From Chloroflexota bacterium (lineage in GTDB: Bacteria; Chloroflexota; Anaerolineae; Promineifilales; Promineifilaceae), in contig JAJRYT010000169.1 in assembly GCA_024275635.1 (NCBI GenBank), positions 1-64,000 of the forward strand: a stretch of 64,000 nucleotides of DNA, read 5' to 3'. The position numbers and the translations under genes are program-made. Positions 1 to 9,091 of this stretch are shown here, one piece after another. Position 1 is the first letter of the stretch, and every line of letters begins with the position of its first letter. A model generated the notes under the pieces. It searched no databases and was not told the DNA's origin. It worked only from the letters and a program-made list of their open reading frames with translations.

Positions 1-662
1 AGTCAATGCAACTTTACTCGAGTACGAATATTTGAACATCGCATAAAAAGAGTGACATGCAAATATTATTTGAATACAAACCCACGCGGTCGAGTACGGT
101 TTGGAAGCAATCTGTTAGGAATGTACAAAGTCGAGCTAAGGATTATCATTTTGTTCGATTATGTCAATATATTGCGGTGTGTAATAGTTATGCACCCCCC
201 TCATCTAATTGTAAAGATGATTTTGTCAAAAATGAACCACGCCCGGATTTTCTGTTTTAGCCAGGCATTTCCAATGTCCGACAATGGCCGGGACAAAACC
301 ATGTGTAAGTTTTGAACCATTGCCCGAAATATAGATTACACACCCATTAACCTTTGTAGTTCGTCCGGGGAGTGAGTGACCAGTTTTTCTAGTTGGGCTA
401 AATTATTGGTGGGTCGATCCAGTATCGGATAGGGAGGACACCCCAATTGTACATGACATATGTTACCAGAAATAGGTGACACTCTTCCTCATCTACCGCT
501 CATTTTTGGGGTAAACTGGGTTAAATTACCCATTCGGTTTATTAACCCATTGGGGATAATCGCCCATACAGAGCGTTTGATACGTGTGGCCTGGGCTTTA
601 ATGAAGTAGCCTGCGATTTAATAAGCTTGTAAGCGCTTCTTACTTTTGGAGGATCATGCCTG
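1..662. other. 5' non-coding stretch with no supportable gene
   Basis: This AT-richer stretch holds only short ORFs (for example 52..315 and 57..260) that overlap each other, resemble nothing recognisable and lack convincing ribosome binding sites. The one structured element seen is the pair of inverted repeats at 515-551, which belongs to the upstream region of the cytochrome gene starting at 663. A GGAGG ribosome binding site lies about 11 bases before that start. Confidence 0.6.
515..551. promoter_or_regulatory. Two tandem degenerate copies of a GGGTT-N4-AACCC operator
   Basis: Copy one (515-534) reads TGGGTT-AAAT-TACCCA in its core. Copy two (532-551) reads CGGTT-TATT-AACCCA. Both have the half-site and 4-base spacer geometry of the perfect copies TATGGGTT-N4-AACCCATA found before the paralogous cytochrome gene at 5881 and 5986. 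The centres of the two copies are 17 bp apart and lie about 120-140 bp before the start codon at 663. Half-sites of about five bases with a 4-base gap are typical of Crp/Fnr-family dimers, so a redox-responsive regulator of that family is a reasonable guess. The regulator itself is not identified in the window. Confidence 0.55.
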
Positions 663-1913
663 ATGAGCAAAAGATATTTAATTGGTGCGTTGTTAATCGT
701 CGTAATTTTGTTAGCGGCTTGTAAGGCAGAACCTGGTCCGGAAGGGCCGGTTGGCCCTGCTGGTCCGGCGGGGCCCATGGGGCCGCAAGGGCCAACCGGC
801 GATGATGCTGTCATCAGCCGGCAGTACGTTGGCTCGGAGAAATGCGGCAACTGCCACGAGGAACAGTATGCGGAATTTATTCTCTCCGGTCACCCCTATA
901 AGTTGACCAAGGTAGAGAATGGCGAACGGCCCCGCTATCCCTACGATGCTATCACCGGCGGCGTCAAGAACCCGCCGGAAGGGTACACCTGGGATGATAT
1001 CACCTACGTCATCGGCGGGTACGGTTGGAAAGCGCGCTTCATGGACAAGGATGGCTACATTATTACCGGCGATGAAAATGCGACAACCCAGTACAACTTT
1101 GCTAATCGTACGGTCGGCAACCAGGCGGGTTGGGTCGCTTACCACGCCGGTGAGCAAAAAGCTTATACTTGCGGTACCTGCCATACCACTGGCTATAATC
1201 CGGACGGCCACCAGGACGGCTTGGAAGGAATTATTGGCACTTGGGCCGCCCCTGGCGTGCAGTGCGAAGCGTGCCACGGCCCGGGCAGTCTCCACGCCGA
1301 AGACCCTTACGGCATTGAAATGAATGTGGAGTATGCTTCCCAATTGTGCGGCGAGTGCCATGTGCGCGATAATCCGGCGGAGATCGACGCCAGCGGCGGG
1401 TTTGAGAAGCACCATGAGCAGTACGAAGACCTATACAACTCCAAGCATTTCGCTATTTCTTGTGTCACCTGTCACGACCCCCATGCCAGCGCTTTGTACA
1501 GCGATGATGAAGTAAATCCGAATAAGGGGATTGTACAGCAGTGTGAATCGTGCCACTGGGAAAATGCGGCCGTGCAGAATAACGAGAAGCATGAAAACCT
1601 GGCCTGTACCGATTGCCATATGCCGCCGCTGGGGAAGTCGGCCCAGGCGAACCTGGATATTTTCACCGGGGATGTGCATTCACACCAGTTTGCCATCAAT
1701 ACCGACCCCGATGCGCCGCAGTTTTATGACGACGGCGCCAAAGTCATGCCTTATCTGACGCTCTCTTACGCCTGCCAACACTGCCACAATGGGGAAGTGA
1801 ATGCGGTCAAGGAATTGGACGAACTGGCGGCTGACGCCAAAGGGTATCATACGGAAATTCTACCTACGGCAGAGCCGGTTGCCCCAGAAGCAACAGCGAC
1901 GCCGACGCCATAA
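663..1913 (+). CDS. Octaheme c-type cytochrome lipoprotein with collagen-like stalk
   Basis: Predicted secreted electron-transfer protein of 416 aa. Residues 1-20 form a lipoprotein signal ending in the lipobox LAAC (Cys20). Residues 25-45 are seven uninterrupted Gly-Pro-X triplets, a collagen-like stalk. The rest carries eight CXXCH haem motifs, starting with CGNCH at about residue 61 and followed by CGTCH, CEACH, CGECH, CVTCH, CESCH, CTDCH and CQHCH. The arrangement resembles multihaem cytochrome c554/c-prime-like proteins. The C-terminus is Pro/Ala/Thr-rich. A full-length paralogue, interrupted by a stop, lies at 4567-5868 on the other strand, and a NapC-like cytochrome follows at 2264. 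A role in moving electrons across or outside the cell envelope is inferred; the partner and substrate are unknown. Confidence 0.9.
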   Translation: MSKRYLIGALLIVVILLAACKAEPGPEGPVGPAGPAGPMGPQGPTGDDAVISRQYVGSEKCGNCHEEQYAEFILSGHPYKLTKVENGERPRYPYDAITGGVKNPPEGYTWDDITYVIGGYGWKARFMDKDGYIITGDENATTQYNFANRTVGNQAGWVAYHAGEQKAYTCGTCHTTGYNPDGHQDGLEGIIGTWAAPGVQCEACHGPGSLHAEDPYGIEMNVEYASQLCGECHVRDNPAEIDASGGFEKHHEQYEDLYNSKHFAISCVTCHDPHASALYSDDEVNPNKGIVQQCESCHWENAAVQNNEKHENLACTDCHMPPLGKSAQANLDIFTGDVHSHQFAINTDPDAPQFYDDGAKVMPYLTLSYACQHCHNGEVNAVKELDELAADAKGYHTEILPTAEPVAPEATATPTP

Positions 1914-2263
1914 AGGGAAGCTGCTCATTTTAAAATTCATATGGGTAGGGCGGGCCGGATTGGCTTGCTCTACCCGTGAAACTTTTTTGGGTCTCTGGGA
2001 TTTCGCGTGGTTAGTTCACCGGATGGTTCATTTTTTGACACGAATGGCACGAATTTTCACGAAATTTCTTATTATTCGTGTCGTTCGTGTTATTCGTGTC
2101 AGGTTTTTTTCTCGACCCCGCGAAATCCTAAAGAACCACTTTTTTCTCAGGAGACACTTGCGCTACGGCGCACCAATAAATGAACGAAAATGGGGCACAA
2201 ATTTAACGGATAACACGGATTTATCCGTGTTATCCGTATCCTATTTACATTGGAGATCGATTT
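1914..2263. other. Intergenic region with two repeat hairpins between cytochrome genes
   Basis: No gene is supportable here; the ORF 1801..2415 is a shadow reading through it. 2036-2100 is low-complexity: CACGAAT words followed by their complement ATTCGTG, able to fold back on itself. 2206-2237 is a perfect inverted repeat (listed separately). The ribosome binding site GGAG for the next cytochrome lies at about 2252. Confidence 0.7.
2206..2237. repeat. Perfect 15-bp inverted repeat (ACGGATAACACGGAT)
   Basis: ACGGATAACACGGAT at 2206-2220 is followed after two T bases by its exact reverse complement at 2223-2237. It ends 26 bp before the start codon of the NapC-like cytochrome. No T-run follows it, so it is more likely one of the fold-back intergenic repeats of this genome than a terminator. 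It could affect the 5' end of the downstream message. Confidence 0.8.
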
Positions 2264-3997
2264 ATGAAGAGACTACGTCCTTTCTCATGGCTAAAACAGT
2301 TTTTCTTTCCCCCGGCAGGGACGCCGCGTTGGCTTCGGATCCTGCCTTATGCTTTTATGGGCGTTCTGTCTGCGATTGCGCTTTACTATGGGGCGCAGGG
2401 ATGGGATTACGCTAATTCTCCCCAATTCTGCGGAACGACCTGCCACACTATGCCGCCGGAGTACAGCGCTTACCTGGTCTCACCGCACGCCCGCGTTTTG
2501 TGCTCCGAATGCCATATTGGGCGCGATGTTTTAACCGAACAATTCTCACGAAAAGCGGGCGATATGCGCCATGTCATTGATCTGGTGGCCGTGAATTATG
2601 AATATCCTATCTTTGCTAAGGAGATGAGACCGGCGCGTGAAACTTGCGAGCGTTGTCACTTTCCGGAAAAGTTTTCTGATGACAGTCTGCGGGTGATCAG
2701 TCACCGGGTAAGCGATGAAGCGAACACTAAGGAGGAGACGACGCTGATCATGAAGACTGGCGGCGGCAGCGAACGGGAAGGGCTGGGCCGGGGAATCCAC
2801 TGGCACATCGAAAACGAAGTCTGGTATCTGGCAACGGATCCGCTAGATCAGGAAATTCCTTATGTGCGGACGGTAGATGCCGATGGGGAAATCAAGGAAT
2901 ATTACGATGTCGCTTCTGGTCTGACGCCAGATGACGTGGCGGGTTCAACGTTGGAGCGGATGGATTGTATTACCTGCCATAACCGGATTACCCATTCTAT
3001 GCCTGATCCGGGAACGGCCGTTGATCAGGCGATGGAGAAAAAGTTAATAGCGGGTGATTTGCCTTTTATGAAACAAGAAGCGGTTAAATTATTGTCGGCG
3101 TCCTACCCGAATCAGGAAACGGCCATGTTAGAGCTAACCGCTTTGGTCGATTATTATCAAGAAAATTATCCGGAAATTTATGTTGGGCGCGCGGATGAAA
3201 TCCAACAGGCGGTTGACGTCCTGCAAGATATTTACAACCAGATAGTTTTCCCGGATCAAGAAGTGGACTGGCAGACACATCCGGACAATCTGGGTCATAT
3301 CGCCGCGCCTGGTTGTTTCCGTTGTCATGACGGCAAACATCTTACCAGTACCGAAGAGGCAATTCGCCTGGAGTGCAATATCTGCCATTCGGTTCCGGTG
3401 GTTCATGATCCGAATGCCCTGGTAACGAATATTGAAATTATTCAGGGGCCGGAACCGACGTCTCATATCCATACCAGTTGGATCGCGCTGCATGGTCAGG
3501 CGATTGATATTTCGTGCGCTGCCTGCCATGAGCCAAACGATCCCACGGTGGATTACACTACGTTGGAAGGAAGACCGCCCAGCGATGGTTCTTTTTGTGG
3601 GAATTCTGCCTGTCATGCTTCCGAATGGACGTATATTGGCCTTGATGCGCCGGAAATGGACGCAATTTTGGATCGCCAGCTCTATCTACTGCTCAATACC
3701 AGCCCCTATTTGATGGATGGGGAGCCGCGGACATATGAAGGGGTGTTTAAGGCGATGTTTGACGGCCGTTGCACCTTCTGCCATGCCGGCCTTGAGCCTA
3801 AAGCGGGACTGGACTTGAGTAGCTATGAGATGATCATGCAAGGGGGCAATAACGGCCCGGTGATTATCCCCGGCGACCCGGACGCCAGCCTGCTCATTGA
3901 GGTGCAATCCACCCGCAAAGGTCACTTTGGTCAAGTGTTGGATGATGAATTGGCCGCGCTGCGTGATTGGATTGTTACCGGCGCGCCGGGAAATTAG
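2264..3997 (+). CDS. NapC/NirT-type multihaem cytochrome c, membrane anchored
   Basis: 577-aa membrane-anchored cytochrome. One transmembrane helix (about residues 25-45) is followed at once by CGTTCH-TMPPEY (56-61), the CX3CH signature typical of the first haem of NapC/NirT quinol dehydrogenases. Eight further haem-type motifs are visible: CSECH, CERCH, CITCH, CFRCH, CNICH, CAACH, a non-standard CX4CH (CGNSACH) and CTFCH. The last lies in a C-terminal segment resembling the planctomycete-type cytochrome c domain. It probably takes electrons from the quinone pool and passes them to the outward-facing octaheme lipoproteins next to it. That role is inferred from family and context. Confidence 0.87.
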   Translation: MKRLRPFSWLKQFFFPPAGTPRWLRILPYAFMGVLSAIALYYGAQGWDYANSPQFCGTTCHTMPPEYSAYLVSPHARVLCSECHIGRDVLTEQFSRKAGDMRHVIDLVAVNYEYPIFAKEMRPARETCERCHFPEKFSDDSLRVISHRVSDEANTKEETTLIMKTGGGSEREGLGRGIHWHIENEVWYLATDPLDQEIPYVRTVDADGEIKEYYDVASGLTPDDVAGSTLERMDCITCHNRITHSMPDPGTAVDQAMEKKLIAGDLPFMKQEAVKLLSASYPNQETAMLELTALVDYYQENYPEIYVGRADEIQQAVDVLQDIYNQIVFPDQEVDWQTHPDNLGHIAAPGCFRCHDGKHLTSTEEAIRLECNICHSVPVVHDPNALVTNIEIIQGPEPTSHIHTSWIALHGQAIDISCAACHEPNDPTVDYTTLEGRPPSDGSFCGNSACHASEWTYIGLDAPEMDAILDRQLYLLLNTSPYLMDGEPRTYEGVFKAMFDGRCTFCHAGLEPKAGLDLSSYEMIMQGGNNGPVIIPGDPDASLLIEVQSTRKGHFGQVLDDELAALRDWIVTGAPGN

Positions 3998-4030
3998 GAT
4001 ACGGCACCTCTGGGACTTTGAGGAGCTACG

Positions 4031-4078
4031 GGGCGTAAAACGTGACTTGTGACCTGCGGATAGTCACGTTTTACGCCC
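4031..4078. terminator. Long hairpin (17-bp perfect arms) after the NapC-like gene
   Basis: GGGCGTAAAACGTGACT (4031-4047) is followed after 14 bases by its exact reverse complement (4062-4078). It starts 34 bp after the stop codon of the upstream cytochrome gene. The stem is strong but only a weak T-run follows (CTTACTTTTG), so it may be a terminator, an mRNA 3' stabiliser or one of the dispersed fold-back repeats. Confidence 0.6.
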
Positions 4079-4513
4079 TTACTTTTGATGGTGAAAACGA
4101 TCTAGGCAGTTGGTTGATCAACCCTCCGGCTTTTGATTTGAGCGCCGCCCTGATTTTGGGGAGACGCTTCTTTTTTGCCTGGATAACCTTATGGGCGATT
4201 CTGCATTTAATCGTAGTTTGCTTGTTTTTGATAACGAATGGTGGAAAGAACGACTTCATTCCGTAAACAATTCATTGTCCTGGCACGAAAAAGGCGAAAC
4301 CAGGCAAGAAACAAGCCTACCCCCCATTTATTTTTACCTGAACGAATCCTTTAGTCGACAGGCGATAAATAGCCCACAAAATGACGCCCGATGAATCGGA
4401 CTTTTTTGTTTAGCGTTATCCCAGTTCGTCTGGCGCTTCTTCAGACACTTTTCACTTTAGGCGCTTCAGGCACTTCTCGCTTCTCGCTTTGTTGCCGGAA
4501 GGGGGAAACAAAA

Positions 4514-4540
4514 ACGGCCGTATCCATCGGATACGGCCGT
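4514..4540 (-). terminator. Rho-independent terminator of the octaheme pseudogene (bidirectional)
   Basis: ACGGCCGTATCC and GGATACGGCCGT form a 12-bp stem around a 3-base loop. Read on the minus strand it is followed by TTTTGTTT and lies 27 bp past the stop of the pseudogene. On the plus strand CTCTTTTG follows, so it can act in both directions. Each stem arm contains the over-represented octamer ACGGCCGT. Confidence 0.8.
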
Positions 4541-4566
4541 CTCTTTTGTGGTTAAATCAAAATGGA

Positions 4567-5868
4567 TTACGGTGTTTCCGATAATCCTTCATGATAGCCA
4601 ATAGCCATCGCTTGCAGTTCCTCATCCGTCTTCGCCGGGGCTACACCGCCATCTACATGGCAGTGACGGCAGGCAAAGTCCAGCGAAATCTGCGACAGCG
4701 CCACTTTGCCATCTTCACTGAATTGACCCACTTGCATCGGATCAATAGCCATCAAATGGCTGCGAATATCGCCAGTAAACATCTCCGCGTTGCCCAGGGC
4801 GCTCTTGACGATGCGCGGCATATGACAGTCAATGCACTCGACATTGTTTTCGATATGCGCCGCATTTTTCTGAGTCTCAGCATTCTGGAAGTGGCAGTTT
4901 TCACAGCTGGTACGGGTCGTTTGCAGCCCTTCCTTCCGTAACTGGACTACCCCGGTATGCGGGTCGTGGCAGGTAACACAATCGAGCGTAATATGCTTGC
5001 TCTGGAATAACTCCTCGTATTGTTCATGGTGACGAATAAAGCCGCCAGAAGCATTGACCTCTTCCTGCGTGCCGCGGAAGTGGCAATCGCCACATGCGGC
5101 TGCATCACGGTCCACTTTCATTTGCCAATTGTAGGGGTTTTCTACGTGCAAACTGCCAGGGCCGTGGCACTCTTCACAACGGATGCCAGGTTCTGTCCAG
5201 GTGCCGATCATCCCTTCCATGCCGTCCTGATGGCCTTCTGGGTTATAGCCGGTGGTGTGGCAGGTGCCGCAGTTATACGGCTTTTCTTCACCAGGATGAT
5301 ACCCTACCCAGTTTGTGCCCATATCCAGGTCGGCATTGTATAGGTTGTACTGGGTGGTCGCATTTTCGTCTGCTCCGGTAATGATGAAGCCATCATGGCC
5401 GATGAACCGCGCCTTCCAGTTGTAGCCGCCGATGACATAGCTGATGTCATCCCACGTATATCCTTCTGGCGGGTTGGGAACCTCAGTGAAAGGGTATTCT
5501 GGCGGTTGGCCGTCAACCACTTTGTTCAGTTTGTACGGGTGCCCGCTTTTCATGAATGCATCGTAATTTTCCTGATGACATTCGGCGCAGGATTATGTAC
5601 CAACGTATTCGGGCATTATGGCGACGGCTTCACTGGCAGCGGCAGCCTCACCGGCCGGCCCTGCTGGCCCAGCAGGACCTTCTGGGCCAGCGGGGCCGGC
5701 CGGCCCAACAGGACCTTCCGGGCCGGCGGGGCCTTCTGGGCCAGCAGGACCTTCCGGGCCAGCAGCGCCGGCACAGCCGGCAAGGGCCAGCATGAAGACC
5801 AAAACTAATGTAATAAACCAAAACTTTTTCATGTAAATCCTCCTAGGAAGTTGTAAAAAATTTACCAA
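4567..5868 (-). pseudogene. Octaheme cytochrome lipoprotein with collagen stalk, interrupted by one in-frame TAA
   Basis: Paralogue of the gene at 663. The first part (5868-5593) encodes a lipoprotein signal with LAGC (Cys20), twelve Gly-X-Y triplets (residues 25-60) and ...MPEYVGT, then TAA at 5595-5593. The same frame continues without a break through SCAECHQENYDAF and on to 4567, giving eight CXXCH motifs in all and a full length of about 433 codons, similar to the intact copy (416 aa). In the intact copy YVGS is followed by Glu (YVGSEKCGNCH), so one base change (GAA to TAA) explains the stop. The ORF track's start at 5553 (MKSGHPYK) is an internal Met that would lack signal, stalk and first haem. 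Either a young pseudogene, a sequencing error, or recoded; the first two are more likely. Confidence 0.8.
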
Positions 5869-5880
5869 AGTCGCTGAATT

Positions 5881-5900
5881 TATGGGTTATATAACCCATA
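5881..5900. promoter_or_regulatory. Perfect 20-bp palindromic operator TATGGGTT-ATAT-AACCCATA
   Basis: The 20-mer is identical to its own reverse complement. It ends 13 bp before the start codon (5868, minus strand) of the octaheme cytochrome pseudogene, a position suited to repression. A second copy with the same arms and another spacer lies at 5986-6005, and degenerate copies precede the paralogue at 663. Confidence 0.75.
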
Positions 5901-5985
5901 TTATCTACGAAATATTAACAGAATATGAGTGAAAATCCAAGAGATCAGCTTGAAAACAAGAGGATTAGTGACAAATGTCACAAGT

Positions 5986-6005
5986 TATGGGTTACAAAAC
6001 CCATA
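5986..6005. promoter_or_regulatory. Second operator copy TATGGGTT-ACAA-AACCCATA
   Basis: The 8-base arms are identical to those at 5881-5900 and the spacer length (4) is conserved while its bases differ. This is what a dimeric regulator's binding site would show. The centre-to-centre distance of 105 bp is close to ten helical turns, which would allow looping between the two sites. Confidence 0.72.
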
Positions 6006-6149
6006 TCATTCACTGGGTATATTCTGAATACGTGGGTTTTACGTCCATTTTGGCTAGTTGTAGAAATATGTTCGGAAAACGGCCGTCACCACTGGTACTG
6101 CCGTTCCTAAATCCTCCATCTAAAACTCGTTCTTTGACCCACAATCAGG

Positions 6150-6155
6150 TATAAT
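6150..6155 (+). promoter_or_regulatory. Possible -10 box (TATAAT) upstream of gyrA
   Basis: A consensus TATAAT lies about 155 bp before the gyrA start. No good -35 is seen at 17 bp; TTGACC at 6134 is only 10 bp away. If it is used, the 5' leader is long. The rest of 5869-6309 shows the two operators above and no gene. Confidence 0.35.
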
Positions 6156-6309
6156 TCAACGTGTGAAACACCCTATTTCCAGACCAGAGCCACCCCGACC
6201 CAGGTGGCTATTTTTCATCTAAAAACAAACAGTCAAAAGCGCGTAATGCAGCACGGCATTTATTCATCCTTCTGCCTCCTGCCTTCCGTCTTTTCTTCGG
6301 AGGTTTCTT

Positions 6310-8838
6310 TTGGAAATCGGCACTGTCAATACCATAGACATTAACCAGGAGATGCGAAACTCCTATCTTGACTACGCCATGAGCGTTATCGTGTCCCGCG
6401 CCCTGCCCGATGCGCGCGATGGCCTCAAACCCGTCCACCGGCGCATCCTTTATGCCATGCACGACATGGGCATTCGCGCCACTGGCCCGCACCGCAAAAG
6501 CGCTCGTATCGTCGGCGAAGTGTTGGGTAAGTACCATCCGCACGGCGATTCCTCTGTGTACGACGCGATGGTGCGCATGGCCCAGCCTTTCTCCCTGCGC
6601 TACATGTTGGTAGACGGGCAGGGTAACTTTGGCAGTATTGACGGCGACAGCGCGGCGGCCATGCGTTACACCGAAGCCCGTCTGGCCCGTATCGCCAACG
6701 AACTGCTGGAAGATATTGATAAAAATACGGTTGATTTTGCCCCCAATTTTGACGACAGCCTGACCGAGCCAGAACTTTTACCGGCGCGTTTGCCTAATTT
6801 ATTGCTTAACGGCTCATCCGGTATCGCCGTGGGGATGGCGACGAATATCCCGCCCCACAATCTAACCGAAATTGGGAACGCACTCATTTATCTGATTGAC
6901 CGCCAGGATGATCTGGATAACGTCACGCTGGATGATTTGATGCAGTTTGTGACCGGGCCGGATTTCCCCACAGGCGGCATTATTGTGGGCAATGAAGGGA
7001 TTCGTAACGCTTACGCAACGGGACGCGGTCGTATCATTGTGCGCGGCCTGGCAACGATTGAGGAGATGCCGGGCAAATCGGATCGGCAGCGGATCAACAT
7101 TACCGAAATACCATTTCAGGTGAATAAGTCCATGCTCATCGAGCGTATTGCCGAACTGGCGAATAAGGGTGTCATCCCCGATATTTCTGATTTGCGCGAC
7201 AGTTCTGACCGGTGCGGTATCTCGGTGGTGGTGGAATTGAAGCGGGGGACGCAGCCGTTAAAGGTGCTGAACCAGCTTTACAAACACACAGCGTTGCAAA
7301 CGACGTTTGGGGTACAGATGTTGGCGTTGGTGGATAAACAGCCGCGCCTGCTCTCGCTCAAACGGGCGCTGCAAATTCATATTGACCACCGGGTAAATGT
7401 CATTACACGCCGCACGCAGTTTGAGTTGGATAAGGCGTTGAAGCGACAGCACATTTTGGAAGGGCTGATGATTGCGCTGGATCACCTGGATGAGGTGATT
7501 GCGACGATTCGCCGCTCGCCAGATGCCGATGAAGCGCGAGGACGGCTGATGGCCGGCTTTGGCCTGACGGAGCAGCAGGCGACGGCTATTTTGGATATGC
7601 AGCTGCGTCGTCTGGCGGCTCTGGAACGGCAGAAGATTGAGGATGAATATAAGGAAATCACGGCGCATATCGCATATCTGCGCGGATTGCTGGCGGATAA
7701 GACGCAGGTTTTGGGCCTCATTAAGGAAGATGTGCAAACGCTGCTGAAGAAGTTTGGCGATGAGCGGCGCACCGAAGTGGCGATAGGGCTGGCGGCTGAT
7801 ATAAATATGGAAGATCTCATCCAGGATGAGGATGTGTTGATTGCCATTACGCAGCGCGGCTATATTAAGCGCACGCCGGTGGCTGCTTATCGTGTTCAAG
7901 GGCGCGGCGGTAAGGGGCTGATTGGGATGAGTACGCGGGGGGAGGATGTGTTGGAGCAGTTGTTTGCGGCCGGCACGTTGAACAGTATTTTGTTTTTCTC
8001 GAACCGGGGCAAGGTGTATTCGGAGAAGGCGTACAATATCCCGGAGATGGGACGGACGGCGCGGGGCAAGTCGTTGATGAATGTGCTGCCGTTGATGCCG
8101 GATGAGAAGATTACGGCCGTTATTGCTATCCATGATTTTGCCGATGCGGAATATTTGACGATGGTGACGGTAAACGGCCGTATCAAGCGCGTCGAGGTCG
8201 GTTCCTTCAAACACGTGCGACCCAGCGGCCTGATCGCCATCGGCCTCGATGAAGACGACAGTCTGGGCTGGGTAAAACTAACGCGCGGCGATCAGGATTT
8301 GATTCTGGTCAGCGAACAGGGTAAGGGCATCCGCTTCAAAGAGAATGATGTGCGGGCAATGGGCCGAACGGCGGCTGGCGTTAACGCCATTCGGCTGGAC
8401 AGTTGGGACAAAGTAGCCGGGGCCGATGTGGTTGCGCCCGACGATGATTTGTTGGTGATTACGGAAAATGGGTATGGCAAACGAACGCCATTATCTGAAT
8501 ACCGTACCCAGAACCGGTACGGCCAAGGGGTGCGGGCGATGGTGCTAGAACCGGAGCGAACCGGTAAGATTGTCAGCGCCCGTGTGGTCACACGCGGCGA
8601 CGAGGTGACTTGTATTACGTCTAGCGGTATTATTTTGCGGACGGCAACGGACACAATTTCGCAGCAGGGCCGATCTACGCGCGGGGTACGGGTCATGGAT
8701 TTGCGCGGCGAGGATACAATTGCTTCTGTGGCCCTGATTCGTGAAGGACGTCTATCGCGGGTTAATGGGGATGAGGATGAGGTGAAAATACAGGATATTG
8801 ACCCGGAAACGGCCGTTTCTAACCCGGCGTTATCTTAA
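6310..8838 (+). CDS. gyrA: DNA gyrase subunit A
   Basis: 842-aa type IIA topoisomerase subunit that cuts and rejoins DNA while GyrB supplies ATP-driven strand passage. The start is TTG, preceded by GGAGG six bases upstream. The catalytic tyrosine is Tyr120 in [11 protein letters not shown]. The quinolone-resistance region reads [12 protein letters not shown], with Ser81 and Asp85 at the positions of E. coli Ser83 and Asp87, i.e. the sensitive-type residues. The C-terminal beta-pinwheel carries the GyrA box as QGRGGKG at about residue 530, which favours GyrA over ParC. Length is normal for GyrA. No gyrB is in the window, so the gene stands alone; a terminator follows. Confidence 0.95.
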   Translation: MEIGTVNTIDINQEMRNSYLDYAMSVIVSRALPDARDGLKPVHRRILYAMHDMGIRATGPHRKSARIVGEVLGKYHPHGDSSVYDAMVRMAQPFSLRYMLVDGQGNFGSIDGDSAAAMRYTEARLARIANELLEDIDKNTVDFAPNFDDSLTEPELLPARLPNLLLNGSSGIAVGMATNIPPHNLTEIGNALIYLIDRQDDLDNVTLDDLMQFVTGPDFPTGGIIVGNEGIRNAYATGRGRIIVRGLATIEEMPGKSDRQRINITEIPFQVNKSMLIERIAELANKGVIPDISDLRDSSDRCGISVVVELKRGTQPLKVLNQLYKHTALQTTFGVQMLALVDKQPRLLSLKRALQIHIDHRVNVITRRTQFELDKALKRQHILEGLMIALDHLDEVIATIRRSPDADEARGRLMAGFGLTEQQATAILDMQLRRLAALERQKIEDEYKEITAHIAYLRGLLADKTQVLGLIKEDVQTLLKKFGDERRTEVAIGLAADINMEDLIQDEDVLIAITQRGYIKRTPVAAYRVQGRGGKGLIGMSTRGEDVLEQLFAAGTLNSILFFSNRGKVYSEKAYNIPEMGRTARGKSLMNVLPLMPDEKITAVIAIHDFADAEYLTMVTVNGRIKRVEVGSFKHVRPSGLIAIGLDEDDSLGWVKLTRGDQDLILVSEQGKGIRFKENDVRAMGRTAAGVNAIRLDSWDKVAGADVVAPDDDLLVITENGYGKRTPLSEYRTQNRYGQGVRAMVLEPERTGKIVSARVVTRGDEVTCITSSGIILRTATDTISQQGRSTRGVRVMDLRGEDTIASVALIREGRLSRVNGDEDEVKIQDIDPETAVSNPALS

Positions 8839-8873
8839 TACTCTGTCCCAATTGATAGGCTGCGTTGAAAATA

Positions 8874-8899
8874 AGAGACGGTGTACGGCCGTCTCTTTT
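8874..8899 (+). terminator. Rho-independent terminator of gyrA
   Basis: AGAGACGG (8874-8881) and CCGTCTCT (8889-8896) form an 8-bp stem with a 7-base loop, followed by TTT(T)C. It starts 36 bp after the gyrA stop. Confidence 0.8.
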
Positions 8900-9091
8900 C
8901 GTATACGTTCCCTATTTCCTATACGACACACTTCCATCCAGGATTATACTTAAAGCGCTGACATCTCTCGCACAAACCGTGTTCTCACTAAGAGAGATAG
9001 AAATAGGCGTGCGTCTTCCAAGCTTAACATAGCGCCGGTGTGACGGCCCATTTGCTATTAAAGCCAGCAGTTTAGCGTCTGGAGAGTTTGA

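Larger units (their letters stand above)
3998..4566. other. Convergent intergenic region, no supportable gene
   Basis: The region separates the plus-strand NapC-like gene from the minus-strand octaheme pseudogene. It holds a 17-bp perfect inverted repeat (4031-4078) and a terminator hairpin (4514-4540), both listed separately. The ORFs 4042..4266, 4071..4259 and 4191..4394 overlap on both strands, one starts inside the hairpin, and none is recognisable. Confidence 0.6.

Noticed and set aside
52-315. 87-aa ORF at the window start
   Set aside because: No ribosome site, no recognisable domain, and overlapped by another ORF in a different frame.
4042-4394. Short ORFs between the NapC-like gene and the octaheme pseudogene
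   Set aside because: They overlap on both strands, one begins inside a hairpin, and none resembles a known family.
5593-5595. TAA as a recoded amino acid in the octaheme gene
   Set aside because: Known bacterial recoding to selenocysteine or pyrrolysine uses TGA or TAG, not TAA; the aligned paralogue has Glu, so a simple mutation or error is enough.
6134-6155. TTGACC ... TATAAT as a gyrA promoter
   Set aside because: The spacer is only 10 bp, too short for a sigma-70 promoter; only the -10 box is kept as a weak candidate.
7258-8214. 318-aa minus-strand ORF over gyrA
   Set aside because: Shadow of gyrA in another frame; composition (Arg, His, Gln rich) is that of an antisense frame.
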